Positions 55,140 to 64,000 of a stretch of 64,000 nt of DNA are shown here, in pieces (positions within the stretch are counted from its first letter, which is position 1; the number at the start of each line of letters is the position of its first letter). The stretch is from positions 1 through 64,000 of the forward strand of contig CAJSYZ010000008.1 of assembly GCA_910574455.1 (NCBI GenBank), given 5' to 3'. The notes beneath the pieces were generated by a model. The model was not told the origin of the DNA. It saw nothing but the letters and a program-made list of their open reading frames with translations, and ran no database searches. The translations under genes were made by a program, and so were the position numbers. Source of the DNA: Trichaptum fuscoviolaceum (taxonomy: Eukaryota; Basidiomycota; Agaricomycetes; Hymenochaetales; Trichaptaceae).

Positions 55140-55560
55140 ACACTGCTATCGTCGGAATAAGAGCTAATCACGAAGGGTTGTATCAAGTTTCACTCTAAGC
55201 GCAGCGCTTGGCGCAGGAAGCGACAAGCTGCATCCAGCGGGCTAAGCATCGCGAAGCTGATGATCGTGTTGAATAAATCCATTCCATCCATTACAGCATC
55301 AATGGTAGCGTCAACACGCGATAGATCGTCTCCTTTCTCATTTCCAAAATTCTAAAGAGACTTATGGAAAAGGCCACCAAATATGACTTACACTCCATTT
55401 ACTACCAGTATCTACATCTATATCACCCAATACCAATCCACATTCTCCACAGACAAGGTCACCGATGCTGAAGGCATTGATCAAGCGAAGAAATTTGCAC
55501 AGGACGCCGAAGATGATGTCGGACCGCTTTCCATTTTGCTCAACCTCGACACGTCGTAAA
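55140..55560 (-). pseudogene. TFIIB (SUA7) relic, second copy
   Basis: Shares the exon-intron-exon layout of the HL-5 TFIIB cargo. The minus-strand reading GDLVCGECGLVLGDIDVDTG (about 55470-55410) is the zinc-ribbon/B-reader region, better preserved than in HL-5. Then come a splice donor GTAAGT at 55395-55390, an intron of similar length, and an exon recalling AINAVMEWNGFIQ and the GCxLSLPAPS/RVKLDT region, diverged from HL-5. It has no element ends of the HL type nearby, so it was copied or left independently. Confidence 0.75.
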
Positions 55561-55734
55561 TAAGGTGGACAATGGTATGTGAGATTAGCATCAGATTACA
55601 AGAAACTGTGAAGGAAATACAAGAAAAACGAATAAGAGAACTTATATTAATCGATGGCGATGAACTGCGGGCGGTGCTGCCTCTTGCGATGTACCGGATA
55701 GATCCGAGACATTACTGTACATTACACTGACTCG

Positions 55735-56085
55735 TTCCTGCGCTCCCGCACGCTACCGTCCGTTGTCGACAATCTAGAAAGAAAGGCTTCCTCGAAGGAT
55801 GCTGTAGTATAAAATTGGGCTTGCAGGTTCTTGTGGGAGAAGCCGCCCAGGAGCTCCCTGAACAGGTCCTTGCTCTAGGACAACTTGGGTTCCCGAGGGA
55901 CCGACGAGTCAAGCCCACAACCGAAGGGAGGCGCAGCCTCTGACGAGGAGAAACCTCGGCAAACCCACAGGGAAGGCTAGGCCAACCGAAGGTCTCCATA
56001 GATAGTGCCACCCATGTAAATAAACACTTGAGTACAATACTCACTTTACTTCTGTTCCACACCCTGAATCTCGGCAACAAGTAAT
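55735..56085. repeat. Dispersed repeat R3, copy b (left part)
   Basis: 55740-55920 corresponds to 15695-15890. The remainder to 56085 has no counterpart in the window. Confidence 0.75.
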
Positions 56086-56650
56086 GGGCTTTGATATTGC
56101 AGGTGGAATCTGCTGCTTTAAAAGTGGGTTGTAACCTCTAATTTGAAAGCAGGTAGCATCTGCTGGGCAGCCAGGCTGCATAATGGGAGCATCCACTATT
56201 TAGCAATGAGAGACCACCGCGACTGACTGGGCTTTTATTTAGCAAATAGCATCTGCTGCTGCGGGAAGCATGCGCTGGGCACACAGACAGCCGCGGCTGA
56301 TTGCGCTTTTTTTTATAGCAGGTAGCATCTGCTGCTTTGAAAGCGAGTTGCGTCCGAAAGGCCTTGACCAATAAGTTGGGTACCACAAATAAGGCCTCGT
56401 CCGAATGGCTTTGTTGAAACAGGTAGCGTCCCCTAGGCGTTGAGCAAATAAGTCGGGTGACACAAAGAAGGCCTCGACCGACACAGGCATTGCAAGCTTT
56501 GTTATAGCAGATAGTGTCTGCTGCTTTGAAAGCGGCCCGGGGTAGCATCCGCGAGGCCTTGAGCAGAGAGCCAGGTGGTACAAATAAGGCTTTGACCGAA
56601 TGACTTTGTTACAGCGGTTAGCGTCCGCTAGGCATTGACAAATGGGTCTT
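56085..56650. repeat. Degenerate tandem/interspersed repeat, GCAGGTAGCATCTGCTG core
   Basis: Variants of a core GCAGGTAGCATCTGCTGCTT followed by GAAAGCG, GGCCTTGA, TGGTACCACAAATAAGGC and CGAATGGCTTTGTT recur at about 56097, 56150, 56245, 56325, 56425, 56510, 56540 and 56615. Spacing is irregular (roughly 50-120 bp). Each core is a small imperfect inverted repeat (AGCAG...CTGCT). Sits inside the R3 repeat, which lacks it at 15.9 kb. Confidence 0.75.
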
Positions 56651-56689
56651 CATCTTGCATTCTTACGAAACGACATATTCGCGGTCTTC

Positions 56690-56810
56690 ATTGTGTGTCG
56701 CCGCTGTCTTGAGGTTCGGAGCGTCAATGATGAAGAGACGCGACGCAGTTTGACGCGTGACGTACGCGTGCACCCACTTGTCTCGAGTTGTGGTATTTCT
56801 TCTAGCGTAA
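56690..56810. repeat. Dispersed repeat R3, copy b (right part)
   Basis: Matches 15960-16100: CGCTGTCTTGAGG, GACGCG, TTGACGCGTGACGTACGCGTG / TTGATGCGTGACGTGCGCGTG and CACTTGTC / CGCTTGTC. Confidence 0.7.
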
Positions 56811-56849
56811 CATATGCATCTTTCTCATTCTCATGTGAGCACAGTATCA

Positions 56850-58389
56850 CATGACTATATCAAACCAAACACAACCATCTCACTATGCGACAACTAGTGA
56901 CATAGCTCCCAGACTAAAGAAGCAATGCGCAGCAAAATCCACACCCATAGCAGTGATAAGATCTGCACATCGAGCACGTACGTCAAGAACAGTTTCAAGG
57001 CCCAAATGCACCATCATGGATGAAAAATCTCTGAGCTGAACCGCTTCCTTTCACCAAATGGCACAATCACGCGTAAGCCTAAATTCTCACAGAGCAATGA
57101 TGCTAAATCTGAGGTTTACTGTTCGAAACAGATTCCCTGCTGCCAGACACTTTTTTTGCGGAATATCTTTGTGATATATAATAGTATCTATTGCGAACCA
57201 ATTGATTTGTGGTCTATTGTCATTCATAGGTAAAGACACATTCCTGTCAAATGGTATAGTGCCGCACTTATGCTCGCCAAGATATACCTCAGATTGGTAG
57301 CCAATTTGCAAGGACGTTCCCTATCTTTCAAAACTCTCGGATCTATTAAACAGACTCTCTCAGCCATCGGACAACGTCTCATCGACACTACAACTTCTAT
57401 CCGCTATTCACCGTAGCAATGATATAATCAAAATACTCAAACAATACGGCCGGAGTAAAGCTAACTTTCACAGAGATATTTATTAGCAATTAGGTACATT
57501 TTGATTTTGTCCAAGATAAACATTCCCTGCCCTTATCAAATTTTAAATATACGAAAAAGTAACTTTATCGCATATGTATATCGGTTGGATTGTGATATAA
57601 CACTCCGACCCCGCTAGTTCAGGACATAAAAGGAGTACGAAAGTCGACGACTTCCGAACTGCTTTAGTGAATACATCCAACTGTTGTACACATATACTTT
57701 ATATAATGTCTAGCATACCGTCAACATTGATCCGAATCGGCTCACTGATAATTTTTTTTTTCCATGAATACTCATTCAGAGAGAATGCAATGTAAAGCGG
57801 TAGCAGACGGTTGGCTGGTCATATATAGAAAACTAACAAATCAGGAAAGGACAGAGAGGTAAACAAATGGATGGAATTAAGAAAGAAGTGAGTCTGGGGA
57901 AGAAGGGATTTTGAGAAAATCACTGGCATAAAACAACGAGATATTTTCCGATCGGGAAAGAAGTAAAGTGGCATTAGGACAAATGTCAAACATCGGAAAC
58001 AGTTCTATCTTCTTCTATCCCATATATACAATATCGGACATGCTTCTGAAACCTAACCCTGTTCTTAGTCTTATGTACTCGACAAACTGGGCAGAGGAGA
58101 CGATCGACATATAACTCCCTGTCGACAAAAAAGACTTTTCCATCTGTAGAGCAGTTAGTAACTCTATCTACATAGTCACAGTATAAGATACGTACATTTG
58201 CTAGTCACTTTCACAGGTGATTCATGGAAATCACGCTCATGTTTGAGCCTAGCTTGATATCCACGGATTGCTGTATTGCACGTAGCTTTAGTGCAAATGT
58301 ACGAAAGCATGGCCGAGTCTGGAATATAATAGAAAATTAGAAACATAGTAACATATGTCTAATAAAACTATCAGACTTAAAACTTAATG
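56850..58389. other. AT-rich intergenic, no gene recognised
   Basis: Only short frames (for example 57087-57311 minus) with no recognisable content. Confidence 0.4.
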
Positions 58390-58589
58390 CTTTAATTAGG
58401 AAGATAGAAAGAAAGATCAAGAACATTTCGAACGAAAGCCAATCTCTTTATACTACCTGATACAAATACATACAAATATTTAACAACAACAATAGATAAT
58501 TCGGGAGGACCAGCATGACTGGCAAGGCCCGATACCCCTCCCAAATTTCCCAAAACATTAATCAAAACAAAAAAGTTAAAAATACTACC

Positions 58590-59480
58590 GATTATAAATA
58601 TGTACAAAAACCAAATAACAAACGGAGAAGAACGGGGGCCGTCGCAATGTCGCGCTGATTGAAGGACATGGGGCTCGTCAGGGGAACGACATGTATACAA
58701 TGGCAACGCAGTACAGGCTCGACGAGGAAAAAGACAACAAGAGCAATAGTTATCACGTCCGCCAATGTCCCCATTGCTTCCCGTATGTCGCTAGCGATAA
58801 TCCGGCCCAATGGAATATTGTCTGTGATAATATCTAACAATACACTAGGCTAAAATGCCTCGATGTACTAATCAGTCCGCCTTTGCAAGTGTTAAAAGAG
58901 TGGATCGGAAAGAAAATCATCACAAGATGTAAGCCACATATAGTGTTGGAAGGAAGGTAGCAATGGCTTTGTCAAGCGAAGGAATGTAATCGTGTGGATG
59001 AGAGAAGAGCGTCACATTCCAGAACCCGAGGCAAATAAGGCACCAGTAAAAGAAGATCCGGGTTGGTCTGAGGACCAAGAAGATAAATGCAGTTACAAGG
59101 ATATTGAATACAAGTGCAAAGTCTCTGAAGTAGGTACATTGCGGGTACACGGTAGGAAACGCTGCTGACGTCAAGCCATGGGCTAGGGATTTATAAAGTT
59201 ACACACTTACGCAGGACCACAGCCACCAGTTGAGTCCTTCAACGAGTCCCTAGAATTAAAAAAATGAATGGAGACATTCAGTGTGATGGAGAGGAGCATA
59301 TGTGGATTCATCCGGGAGAACGACATGTATATAACTACAATGAGGTACAGTCTTTCCAAGTAGTTCAGCATCGTCGAGCTTGAATCTGGCTTTCCCCCGC
59401 TTTCATCAGTTCTTGTACGTTGCTCACCTGTTTCTCCAGCCGGAGCTCAGCCAGCACGGTCATGATGTCAAGGCTTTCGC
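58590..59480 (-). pseudogene. LCCL-domain-type membrane protein fragment
   Basis: Minus-strand pieces of a multi-span membrane protein. MTVLAELRLEKQ (59470-59430) precedes FRDFALVFNILVTAFIFLVL (59135-59075), RPTRIFFYWCLICLGFWNVT, LFSHPHDYIPSLDKAIATFL and PTLYVAYIL (ending at 58920). After a gap, LDIITDNIPLGRIIASDIRE (58837-58780) and TLADVITIALVVFFLV (58770-58720) follow. The order, hydrophobic helix, CLxxxGFWxVTLFS, then a helix after a TDxIPxxRxxxSD loop, resembles the membrane domain of fungal LCCL-domain proteins as I remember them. The LCCL domain itself was not seen. Introns may separate the pieces, but stops near 59.3 kb suggest decay. Confidence 0.5.
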
Positions 59481-59489
59481 CACAATGTA

Positions 59490-60170
59490 CATATTGAGGA
59501 AAGAGAGCATCCCCTGCTCGATGTCTGGGGCGCCACTACACAGGTGCACTAAAGATGGCCATGTGTTCTCCCAGCACAGTGGATAGTGCGAGGCGACAGA
59601 AGCAGGGTCGCATGCGTGTCCAAGATTGCGGTGAAGCTGTTCCTCTATGGCTTCGATAAAAGCTGCTCAGCATGAGTCTTCCTGCTGTTCGTGGAGCCAA
59701 CATGCATGAGCACCTTCCTCTGGATCTAGTGATACGTTTGACAACACAAGGGGGGTAATTGGGTTCTTCTTCGGATGTACGACGAGTGGCATTTTCAAAT
59801 GCCAAAGTCCTACTTTTGGTGTTGGACTTATGGGAAACGGCCGAGGTTGTTAACTTTCGTCGAGCTTGTCAGTAAGCTACGGAAAATCATACGATGCCGC
59901 AACCTCACCCAATATAAACCAAATTAGTTGTCAACATCGCAAAAGTACTGCACAGATGCTCACGTTTTCAGAAGTGGTCTGCCACTTAACAAGTTAGACC
60001 AAGAATTCTGGACGTTTGTGTAGCAAATTCCTACACTGCGTCTGAGGGTTGGTCTGCATTACCATAGCAAAAGAAGACATGGATACTCACAGTTTCGGAA
60101 GAGAAACTACCGTCCAAGCTGATGGACCTAAGGCGTACACTGACTCTGATATTTAGTATGTGGTTGAAGT
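59490..60170. repeat. Decayed sequence ending in dispersed repeat R5, copy b
   Basis: 59490-59830 contains a minus-strand reading QGMLSFLNMYIVAKA (59520-59475) that may be the upstream exon of the LCCL-like fragment. 59960-60160 is repeat R5 (see 52515-52740). Confidence 0.6.
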
Positions 60171-60828
60171 TTGATGTGCATACAGGCGCACGCACAGAAG
60201 ACATGATGAGTCGATTTTACTTGTACAATTCTGGTACAAAATGGGGGCCTATCAGGTCCTCCCTTTCGGTCGACGTCAGCATGAAGAAGCGCATTGCGTA
60301 AATAGTCACGTCTGAGGAAACAGGTTGGTGTTGAGGAGCGACTCGAGCCGGAGAAACATAGCTCTTCGCACCCAGCTCCCCGCTTCAATTCCCCAATTCA
60401 CACTATGATTCCAGTATCTAAAGAGCTTACCGTCACTGAATCATATTTGGTTTTGATATGTTCAGAAGAATAAAAGGACAGGGTCACCTTATTATCATTC
60501 TTTCACAATACCCTTTCAACTTACAACACTCGCGACTGAAGATGTATATTCAGACCACCGCATTCAACCGGTTTTTCATATATCCAAAAGACAGTTCCTG
60601 ACATTGGTCACATTGTAAATGAGGGTTTGCTCTTAAACAGTTAAAAAAGCTAGCACACTAATAATAGAATCCGCTAAGCTGTAGTCGGAACATGTTTACC
60701 TATACATACGTACACAACACCATAAGTCACCTTCATCACAACCACCACCATCGCATCTATTCAACAAAAACACATTTCTTACTACAAATCTGTCCTCAAG
60801 ACCTACATCGACTCTCACAACTCCACGC
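60171..60828. other. Upstream region of the RING gene
   Basis: No gene recognised; the minus-strand frame at 60128-60388 has no recognisable content. Confidence 0.4.
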
Positions 60829-61688
60829 ATGCCGTCCGAAAGGACAACGATCGCCAATAAATCCATGTCCCAAACACGCAAATCTCAACGTATCAAGACG
60901 GTCGTCGACCTTACAATCGATGATGTCGATGTCATTGACATAGCAAACCCCACCCAGGACCCAGCAACAGGAAAGCTGCTACATCCTCCAAAGTCACAGC
61001 GTCACCGTATCATCGAGCACGAGGTACCAGAACCATCATTGACCTCACAAACAGCGACGACGACATTGTCGTGCTCTCGGACTCCCAGTACGACGACAAG
61101 GCAAAATCCAGGGAAATCGCAAACATGAAAAAGCAGATAACCGAATTCCAGAACGTAAGACTTCTACATGTCACTCAAAAGTCATGTCTAAGCACAACAC
61201 AGGTTATCTCGGACTTGCAAGACCACATGCAGTGCTTAATTTGTCACAGAACATTGTGGAAACCATATACGTACGCTTACTATGTTTTGCTGTACCAATC
61301 CTATGCTGAATGGTGTTTTAGTTTGCTAGGATGCAAGCACACCTTCTGCAAGAAATGCCTATATGACTTGTTTAACAGTCACTTGAAGAAGGCAGATTCC
61401 TCATCCCACTCCGGTCAACTCACACAAAGTCCCGAATCGGTTGGTTAAGATGATCTTAATTTTCAAGATCACATTACTCACCATTAACAGGACAATAATA
61501 AACCTCGCGAAAAGCTTGTTTACACTTGCCCGGCATGCCATGCACTCATTACGCAAAGTCCGCAAGAGATACTGCTTATTAAACGCACGGTAGAGATGGT
61601 CGCACGTATGGCAGACAGGGAAGATAGCCCACAGACAAAACAGACAAATGAGGCGGTCCCGCTCACATTCGATACATTTTTCTCTTGA
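60829..61688 (+). CDS. RING-finger protein with SUMO-interacting motifs (STUbL-like)
   Basis: Probable SUMO-targeted ubiquitin ligase (Slx5/Rfp1/RNF4-like), which would ubiquitinate SUMOylated nuclear proteins. The N-terminal part has acidic, hydrophobic SIM-type motifs TVVDLTIDDVDVIDIA (about 60898-60945) and TIIDLTNSDDDIVVLSDS (61030-61083), then a basic helix (REIANMKKQITEFQN). Three introns have clean boundaries: 61155-61202 (48 bp), 61271-61321 (51 bp) and 61440-61490 (51 bp). Splicing yields a C3HC4 RING: CLIC, then PYTLLGCKHTFCKKCLYDLF, then CPAC. The stop is at 61686. One problem: the two SIM blocks are in different frames, with a shift between about 61010 and 61030 that no intron explains. 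It is either a frameshift (pseudogene or sequence error) or an alternative start. Confidence 0.65.
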
Positions 61689-63665
61689 TTCAAAAGGTCT
61701 TTGAATTCTCTTTGCGTTCATATGGTTTCGATTATACTCCTTTCGTAGCACACTCGTAATGATGATCTTTGCTTCTTCCGCTCTTTGCCTCAACACCCAT
61801 CCACTCTGGATATATTCAACTCAAAATATCAATAATACAATCAATTTGAAGACAAAACGACAGAAATATGCATGTTTTGACTCATAACAAAATCAGCAAG
61901 GGTCAAAACGCCATCCAGCATCTTCTCCTCCATCTTCCCTCAGCACACGAAGCCTGGCTAACAGGGATCGGGCTTGCTTCAAATTATGCGTACGCACGCC
62001 AGACCTTCACGTGGCCACTGAAATGCCCAGGGTACTCATACAGACATCTCGCTCGAGTCGCAGTTTCTTGTCTTACTCAAACTCGAAGTCAATTAACGCC
62101 TTCCAGTGGTACTCAGGGTACCAGAGTGGCTGCTGAAATTTCTCAACGTTTAATACGGATTCCGCTCGATAACCATAAACGAGCACCGACTCCAACTATA
62201 TGGATTAAATCCATGCTGAGAAGATCGTTGAATTCTATTTGATGAAAGTTTTGTAGAGCGTTTGCACACCGCCAAGGTCTCGAGGCTCGATAGAGTGTTA
62301 GATATCAATCCAAATAATAGAAACAAAGGCAATTTTGTCGAGCACAAGTTGGATATAGCTTTTGAAATTTTCCTGCTACTGGTAGTTCAAGCCGTGGACC
62401 TCGAAGCTCGCAACCTGAGCCACAACTTTGCAAGTGGGAATTCCTTTTGAGAAACCACTTGTAATGCTGCTCCGTATGCTTACTATATCCGATCATGATT
62501 CTGCGTGAACGGATATTAGCAACTGCAATAACTTATATGGAACAGACAACGTACTTTGATTTCTACATCTTCCGAGTCTACCTCTTCGCACAATGCTTAG
62601 TCCAGCCACAGATACACATATTGTCTCCGGTGACGCTTAAGTCAGCCAGGAATACTCTTAAAGGTGAGGGACCCGGTTTATTCTGCTCTCAATGTCAACC
62701 TCTGACATATCTTCGTCTAGAAGTGATCTCAACAAGTCTTCTTCGATACTGACACAATTGAATCACACCATGCAAGCTCCTCCATCGTGTAAAATCTCTT
62801 CCTCATATCAGATCTCCGCTCTCATAGAGCAATATTCTCCTGTACCTAATCCCCTTTTACTAATCGAACTTCATGTAGTCAGTGTAAAGACCATGGGACT
62901 TGAAGCGGCGCGATATGTCAGAGCGAACTGATGTCGATAGAACACCTTGTTCCACATTTGTTCCACAGTGTACCTACCAGGCAGATATCCCTAAATCAGT
63001 CACGTATTCCTTCAATCATAATTTTATCTTTGCGAGAGCACTAAATATAGCATGGTAGTCAGAAAGGATACTATCATTAAGCCATTGCTTCTCAAACATG
63101 GTTGAAAAGCTCATAGGATAACCACTAGAGGCTCTCGGAACGTGGTGGATTACATGAGAGAAGAATCACGGCAAGCACTAAAGATTATTCATTTCTAATT
63201 CATCACCGTTTTCCAACTCGTATAATTAATTCCTTCAACAGCCCTGCTTTGTACCTTATCTACATCACAACAGACCGCAAAAGAACCACATCGCACATTC
63301 CCTCAATCACTAAATGACTTCTCCCTTCTGTACCATAACCTCAATATTTAATTACCCCCATCAGCCACGCCAGCACAATGCAATAGATCATATACATATC
63401 CATGCCAACTCTCTATGTCACTTATCGTTGTGACTTGTAACAGACGGTTATCCGCTCAATTTCCAATAGTCGAACATGAAGTTGACTACACAAAACGCAT
63501 CACAAAAGACTCATAATTATATTGCCAATCCTCTACCACTTCATCTCTAAAGAATGGCTGACTTATAATTAGATAGGCATATTGCCTCCTCCAATTTCGA
63601 GTATATTGAAAGAAGCTAGAATTGCTATATTGATCTATGTAACCAGCCAAAAACCCACATAGATA
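61689..63665. other. Intergenic, nothing recognised
   Basis: Plus-strand frames at 61868-62242 (124 codons) and 62495-62752 have no recognised features. The rest is AT-rich. Confidence 0.35.
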
Positions 63666-64000
63666 TCACATATTGCCACAATCGACACAATCTACACATC
63701 TAATAACTATGTCGGTATTCGCTAGGCTCTCCGTCATCTTCTCAAGAAATCCGACCTCCAACATATTGCAATCACTATACGAAATCCTCTTCAACTCATG
63801 CCTACCATCCAAGACCATTCTTCCCTTGCCATCGTCTCTAAATGCTTCCATTGGTAAGTCCGAAACTGAGATCTTCAACGTCGAGGTTGTCAATGGAAGA
63901 TTATATAGTATGTCATCAATCAGATAGAGCCGACATCTTCTCCATTCATCCTCTCCCAGATCTCCCGTGGCATTTCCCATTTCCAACAACTCGCACCTGG
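63666..64000 (-). CDS. F-box-family protein, C-terminal part (runs off the window)
   Basis: 107 codons from the window edge to a stop at 63666. It reads CRLYLIDDILYNLPLTTSTL, the counterpart of LYFVEDIFYYLPELVRRVDL (50-kb gene) and FFVEDILLQLPSTI (31-kb gene), at the same distance from the C-terminus. The N-terminal F-box would lie beyond the window. This makes at least six members or relics of this family in 50 kb. Confidence 0.65.
   Translation of the reverse strand, partial: RCELLEMGNATGDLGEDEWRRCRLYLIDDILYNLPLTTSTLKISVSDLPMEAFRDDGKGRMVLDGRHELKRISYSDCNMLEVGFLEKMTESLANTDIVIRCVDCVDCGNM

Noticed and set aside
61401..61796. 131-codon minus-strand frame with many cysteines
   Set aside because: It lies antisense to the RING exon and its intron; the plus-strand splice signals and RING pattern explain the region better.

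Overview
The window looks like an accessory, repeat-rich stretch of a filamentous fungus, most likely a basidiomycete (Agaricomycete-type). The evidence is short introns of about 48-72 bp with GTRNGT donors, an expanded F-box family, a telomere-linked RecQ-type helicase gene, a TET/JBP-type dioxygenase gene, and decayed copies of fungal genes (alpha-1,3-glucan synthase, CLF1, SEC27, CSE1, TFIIB, BSD2). I cannot name the species. Few genes are intact; most coding signal is fragments of captured or duplicated host genes.

Layout. 1-3.2 kb: two head-to-tail rolling-circle (Helentron-like) elements, HL-1 and HL-2, carrying BSD2-like and CSE1 fragments. 3.7-12.7 kb: the best preserved module, a TET/JBP 2-oxoglutarate dioxygenase gene convergent with a roughly 7.6-kb gene for a zinc-finger / OrsD / tyrosine-recombinase-like / RecQ protein. 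13.2-14 kb: CCGCGCAGT-type repeat island. 14.1-21.1 kb: F-box genes and pseudogenes, one unidentified spliced gene, and dispersed repeats. 22.7-23.96 kb: a 95-bp satellite of about 13 copies, each with a hairpin. 24.3-29.7 kb: a same-strand mosaic of AGS1, DRS1, Zn2Cys6-factor and CLF1 pseudogene pieces. 30.5-36.6 kb: an F-box gene, a SEC27 (COPI beta') pseudogene and a second F-box-like gene. 38.6-46.8 kb: a head-to-tail array of five Helentron-like elements (HL-3 to HL-7) on the minus strand, carrying CSE1 twice, TFIIB, BSD2 and an unidentified sequence. 48.1-51.3 kb: two more F-box genes; the first shares a nearly identical 5' half with the gene at 31 kb. 51.9-60.2 kb: dispersed repeats, a second TFIIB fragment and a probable LCCL-family membrane protein fragment. 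60.8-61.7 kb: a RING protein with SUMO-interacting motifs (STUbL-like). The window ends inside another F-box-family gene.

How it fits together. Two processes dominate. One is gene capture and head-to-tail amplification by a non-autonomous rolling-circle family. Its ends are diagnostic: a 5' terminal hairpin with compensatory stem changes, subterminal inverted repeats CCCGCTACCC / GGGTAGCGGG, and a 3' hairpin 15-20 bp from the end. The other is birth and death of F-box genes, with frameshifts, truncations and one conversion-like half-gene duplication. No Rep/Helicase protein that could mobilise the elements is encoded here. The convergent TET/JBP-RecQ pair is the most interesting candidate functional system; telomere-linked helicases of this architecture suggest a subtelomeric origin, but no telomeric repeat tract was noticed.
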